64,000 bases of DNA, taken from assembly GCF_004375085.3 (NCBI RefSeq), contig NZ_SNAQ03000016.1, positions 62,001-126,000 on the forward strand. The letters are read 5' to 3'. The notes under the pieces are model-generated. The model made no database searches and was not told where the DNA came from. It saw only the letters and a list, made by a program, of their open reading frames with translations. This document shows positions 61,512 to 64,000 of this stretch, piece after piece. The position numbers were made by a program, and so were the translations under genes. Positions within the stretch are counted from its first letter, which is position 1, and each line of letters begins with the position of its first letter. This DNA is from Lewinella sp. W8. GTDB taxonomy: Bacteria > Bacteroidota > Bacteroidia > Chitinophagales > Saprospiraceae.

Positions 61512-61572
61512 GAAAAAGAGCGGTCCCCGAAAAGCCTTGCCCCCCCAAGCCAGTCGTCAATCGCCACCGACC

Positions 61573-62922
61573 TCACGTCAGCTCATTCAGCAGCTGCTCG
61601 GCTTTTCTCCGGTAGGGATGGTTGGGGGTGGCGGAGATCTCGGAGAGGATCGCCAGGGCGGCGGGCCGACGACCTTCGGCGAGGAAGGCGAGGGCTTCGT
61701 ACCATTCGGAAAAGGGGTGGTAGTAGTCTCCCCGGGGAATTTGCTCGAACCACTCCAGGGCGCGGCTCGGTTGCTCCAGCGCCAGGGCGCAAACGCCCAG
61801 GTAGAGCGGTGCCGCCGGATAGGCCTGGGCGACGGGAAGTAGTTCTTCGTAGGCGTTGCGGTAGTCCTTGCGGTCGTAGTAATACAGGATGTCCTGCAGG
61901 TCCTTTTCCATGGCGTCGCGGGGGGCGCGGCGCTCAAAAACGTTGGGGAAGGGTTCAAAGTGCGCAACGTAGGTTCGCTGGGGTGCTCCGCCCCCGAAAG
62001 TGTCCCAGATGAGCCAGCCGAAGGCCAGGAAGAGGGCTACGGCCACCAGGGTCTGGAGGCTGGGCAGTTCCAGGTTGCCGAGTTTTATGCCGTTGGGCCG
62101 GCGGGGACTCAGTTTGACGTCCTTGGGCGTGGCCGCAGGTGCCGGGGTCGCCACGACGGCATAGCGTTCTTCTTCGCGCAGCAGGGTTTCCATGAGGTCT
62201 TGCCGACCGGCCACCACGAGCACCTCCGCCCAGTCTTCGCGGATTTCCATGGCCCGGCGGAAAACGTCATCCCCGGGCCGGCGGGCTTCCACCTCCCAGC
62301 GCTCGCCCATGGCGAGCTGCCCGAGGAAGTAGCGATCAATGAGGGCTTCGTCTCCCGGACTGGGGATGAACATCGGGTCCACGATCCCCGCAGCCTGCCA
62401 GGATTCGCGGGCCATGATCTGGCACTTCCGGCGGCGGCTCTCAATTTCCACTACCTGGCCCTCAATCCCCATCACCTGGGCCATACGGGCGTTGTTGAGC
62501 CGGTGGTATTCGGCCATCAGCATCAGGTCCCGGCACCCCTTGCCCATCTCGTTGAACTGCCGTAGCATCAGCTGTTGCGTTTCACTCAGCCGGATGGGGC
62601 GGGGGAGGTAATCCAGGGGATTCTGTACCCCCTCTTCCAGCAGTCCCAGCGGCCGCTGGTCGGCGGCCGCCAGCGCGGAACCCAGGTTGCCCTGGAAGTA
62701 GAGGTCGGTGACGGCCTGGACGTAGTTGAAGATGTCTCCCTGGTAGGGGTTCTCCGGCTGGATGCGTGCCTCGTACCAGCCAATCAGGGCCCGGCGAAAG
62801 TGCGCCAAACGTTCCGCTTCGGGGCGCTGGTAGGCGGCGGACCACGCCAGAAAGGTCTTCCGCAGGGTGTGGAAGTGACGGGGAAGTTCGGCTAGAAAAA
62901 CGCCTTGACCAACGGCAGGCAT
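61573..62922 (-). CDS. Fusion-like protein: degenerate sigma-70-type, anti-sigma-like segment, TM helix, TPR-like tail
   Basis: A 449-residue protein. Residues about 35-85 resemble region 2 of Bacteroidota ECF sigma factors (FRRALIGWYEARI...GDIFNYVQAVTDLYF) and about 115-175 resemble region 4 (FNEMGKGCRDLMLMAEYHRL...MAQVMGIEGQVVEIESRRRKC). Residues about 187-245 look like the segment that opens anti-sigma/TPR partners (DEALIDRYFLGQLAMGERWEVEA). A membrane helix lies near 285-305 (LVAVALFLAFGWLIW), then TPR-like helices (YLGVCALALEQPSRALEWFEQIP). A joined sigma and partner would be membrane-tied; the sigma part looks degenerate and may only bind protein. Confidence 0.6.
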   Translation of the reverse strand: MPAVGQGVFLAELPRHFHTLRKTFLAWSAAYQRPEAERLAHFRRALIGWYEARIQPENPYQGDIFNYVQAVTDLYFQGNLGSALAAADQRPLGLLEEGVQNPLDYLPRPIRLSETQQLMLRQFNEMGKGCRDLMLMAEYHRLNNARMAQVMGIEGQVVEIESRRRKCQIMARESWQAAGIVDPMFIPSPGDEALIDRYFLGQLAMGERWEVEARRPGDDVFRRAMEIREDWAEVLVVAGRQDLMETLLREEERYAVVATPAPAATPKDVKLSPRRPNGIKLGNLELPSLQTLVAVALFLAFGWLIWDTFGGGAPQRTYVAHFEPFPNVFERRAPRDAMEKDLQDILYYYDRKDYRNAYEELLPVAQAYPAAPLYLGVCALALEQPSRALEWFEQIPRGDYYHPFSEWYEALAFLAEGRRPAALAILSEISATPNHPYRRKAEQLLNELT

Positions 62923-62999
62923 AGCAAAGGATCAGTGGTGGAGGGGGAAGATAAGGGCTTTCGGCCGCTCGCCCTAAGGATTGTGTTCTGGCCCGGCAA

Positions 63000-63179
63000 T
63001 TACTCCTGCTCCTGCTTACTGCCCATCCGCATCAGGGCAATGGCCGCGCCCATCGTCAGGAACAGGCCAACGGGCACCATCAACAACGCACTCTCCCCGG
63101 TACGGGCCTGGTAGACAATGGTGCCCAGAAGAATGAGGATTCCGAGGGCGGCAATCACGAAGAGGAGGGTCTTGGACAT
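63000..63179 (-). CDS. Small two-TM membrane protein (59 residues)
   Basis: MSKTLLFVIAALGILILLG and VPVGLFLTMGAAIALMRMG form two hydrophobic segments joined by a short loop YQARTGESALL, and the tail ends SKQEQE. No family is recognised. It lies between the right-edge DUF5916 gene and the sigma-like gene on the same strand, 77 bp before the latter's ATG, so it may be co-transcribed with it. Start is the ATG at 63177-63179. Confidence 0.65.
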   Translation of the reverse strand: MSKTLLFVIAALGILILLGTIVYQARTGESALLMVPVGLFLTMGAAIALMRMGSKQEQE

Positions 63180-63223
63180 GGCAGCGGTTTGTTCCCAAGG
63201 TAAGTTCCTTCGCCGTATTTCCG

Positions 63224-64000
63224 TTACCGCAGCACGTCAAACATCCGGGAGAACTTCAGAACGATGCTGTTGTTGAGCGTTCCTCCTTCCCGAACGTTGT
63301 GGTTATAAACGATGAAAAGACCGGTGTTGGCCCGCTGGAGCCAGCCCAGACGTAGGTTGACGGCCCAGAGGTCCGTCACCTGGTTGTTCTGAATCAGACT
63401 TTGCACGAAGAGGTTGGGAGTGAAAGAGTAGGAGAGCCGACTGCGGAAAATGTTGGCATTAAAGTTGCCACCGGGCAATCGGAAGATGTTGTAGAGGTAG
63501 GTAAACTCAGAATTGAACTTGTCGCCGAACCGAAGGCGCAGCGTACCGCTGTTGACGTAGCGACTTCCACCGAAGGAGCCGCCCATGACCGACCGTAGAT
63601 TGATGGATACCGGATTGCTGGGATTGGTGAAAAACACCAACTGCGCTTCGGCGTGGTCGTAGGTTCCGGGAGGGACAAAGACGTCGGGAGAAATTTCAAA
63701 GGAATCGACGACGCCTTCCGTGCGGAAGTTAATCCCGGTGTGGAACTCCAGGCCGCTTTTGTATTCCCAGTGATTGTCAATGTGGAGGAAGCTGGTCTGC
63801 AGGTTTCCGTTAAAATCCCAGTAGGAGCGGTAGGAGATGTGGGGGCGATGCTCCAGGATTTTGGAATTCTTTTTCTTCGGGCGCAGGTGATACAACACCA
63901 GGGCCTCGGGTTTGCGGAAGGCTTCCCGCAGGAGGAAGCCCACTTCTGGGTTGAAGCCTTCTCCCACCTCCGTATAGCCCAGCCGCATCTCCAGATTGTT
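63224..64000 (-). CDS. DUF5916-type outer-membrane protein (N-terminus beyond the right edge)
   Basis: The C-terminal 258 residues are visible; the frame runs off the window. The segment has the alternating beta-strand pattern and motifs of DUF5916 (YTEVGEGFNPEVGFLLREAF, NGNLQTSFLHIDNHWEYKSGLEF, RLRFGDKFNSEFTYLYNIFRLP, LFVQSLIQNNQVTDLWAVNLRLGWLQRANTGLFIVYNHN). It is thus a second member of the family represented at 5050-7692, but a different branch. No complete domain order can be given. Confidence 0.8.
   Translation of the reverse strand, partial: NNLEMRLGYTEVGEGFNPEVGFLLREAFRKPEALVLYHLRPKKKNSKILEHRPHISYRSYWDFNGNLQTSFLHIDNHWEYKSGLEFHTGINFRTEGVVDSFEISPDVFVPPGTYDHAEAQLVFFTNPSNPVSINLRSVMGGSFGGSRYVNSGTLRLRFGDKFNSEFTYLYNIFRLPGGNFNANIFRSRLSYSFTPNLFVQSLIQNNQVTDLWAVNLRLGWLQRANTGLFIVYNHNVREGGTLNNSIVLKFSRMFDVLR

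Larger units (their letters stand above)
61188..61572. other. Intergenic region with low-complexity DNA and a long hairpin
   Basis: No gene seen. Bases about 61205-61330 repeat AGGCTNAGGCTAAGGCTA-like words and GCAAGCCGGTCG, resembling 13012-13150. The perfect hairpin at 61467-61511 follows. Confidence 0.45.

Overview
The window reads as chromosome of a Bacteroidota bacterium, most likely a Saprospiria/Lewinella-type marine glider. This rests on T9SS type A and type B C-terminal sorting domains, a giant SprB-like repeat adhesin, DUF4249 / TonB receptor / DUF5916 / DUF4412 / DUF6913 families, a GYDIA-type GHMP kinase, split transketolase and promoters of the TTTG...TAnnTTTG type. GC content looks moderately high. 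No rRNA, CRISPR array, prophage or transposase gene was seen, and most genes are on the minus strand.

Layout. 1-4.5 kb: pirin (cut by the left edge), DUF1801 protein, a two-TM protein of unknown role, a Tat-type sugar-phosphate isomerase, a LysE-type exporter and a Bcp peroxiredoxin. 4.5-7.7 kb: a 42-bp perfect palindrome in front of a CBM9/DUF5916 outer-membrane protein. 7.7-10.9 kb: meaB-lemA-TPM-TPM cluster. 11.2-16.2 kb: small membrane protein, M19 dipeptidase, DUF4412 protein, tRNA(CAT), flavin oxidoreductase plus GYDIA kinase pair. 16.3-19.3 kb: small inverted-repeat element, rpsA with a long acidic N-terminus, tRNA-Cys. 19.4-29 kb: T9SS type B cargo, AsmA-like protein, accA-DUF6913-dapA operon, coiled-coil membrane protein, corA. 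29-36.9 kb: 2609-residue secreted adhesin with four Kazal modules and about fifteen Ig-like repeats.

37-48.5 kb: second Tat-type isomerase, a membrane protein with an N-terminal effector-associated (EAD11-like) domain, efp-accB-accC cluster, radC, an OmpA/PD40 protein, a second copy of the small inverted-repeat element (with 12-bp target duplication) beside a GNAT gene, split transketolase, HU. 48.6-57.2 kb: small lipoprotein, two glycosyltransferases of the polyprenyl-phosphate sugar / ArnT type, and a TonB receptor (STN domain)-DUF4249-plug-like secreted protein cluster. 57.6-64 kb: S41 tail-specific protease, hisS, a protein that looks like a fused degenerate sigma factor / anti-sigma-like / TM / TPR, a 59-residue membrane protein and the C-terminus of a second DUF5916 protein.

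Most of the content is core metabolism (fatty-acid initiation through AccA/B/C, lysine synthesis through DapA, isoprenoid kinase, pentose phosphate) and envelope functions. The most unusual items are the MITE-like pair with compensatory stem changes, the two large perfect hairpins/palindromes, the EAD11-like membrane protein, the sigma/anti-sigma-like fusion and the Kazal-bearing adhesin.
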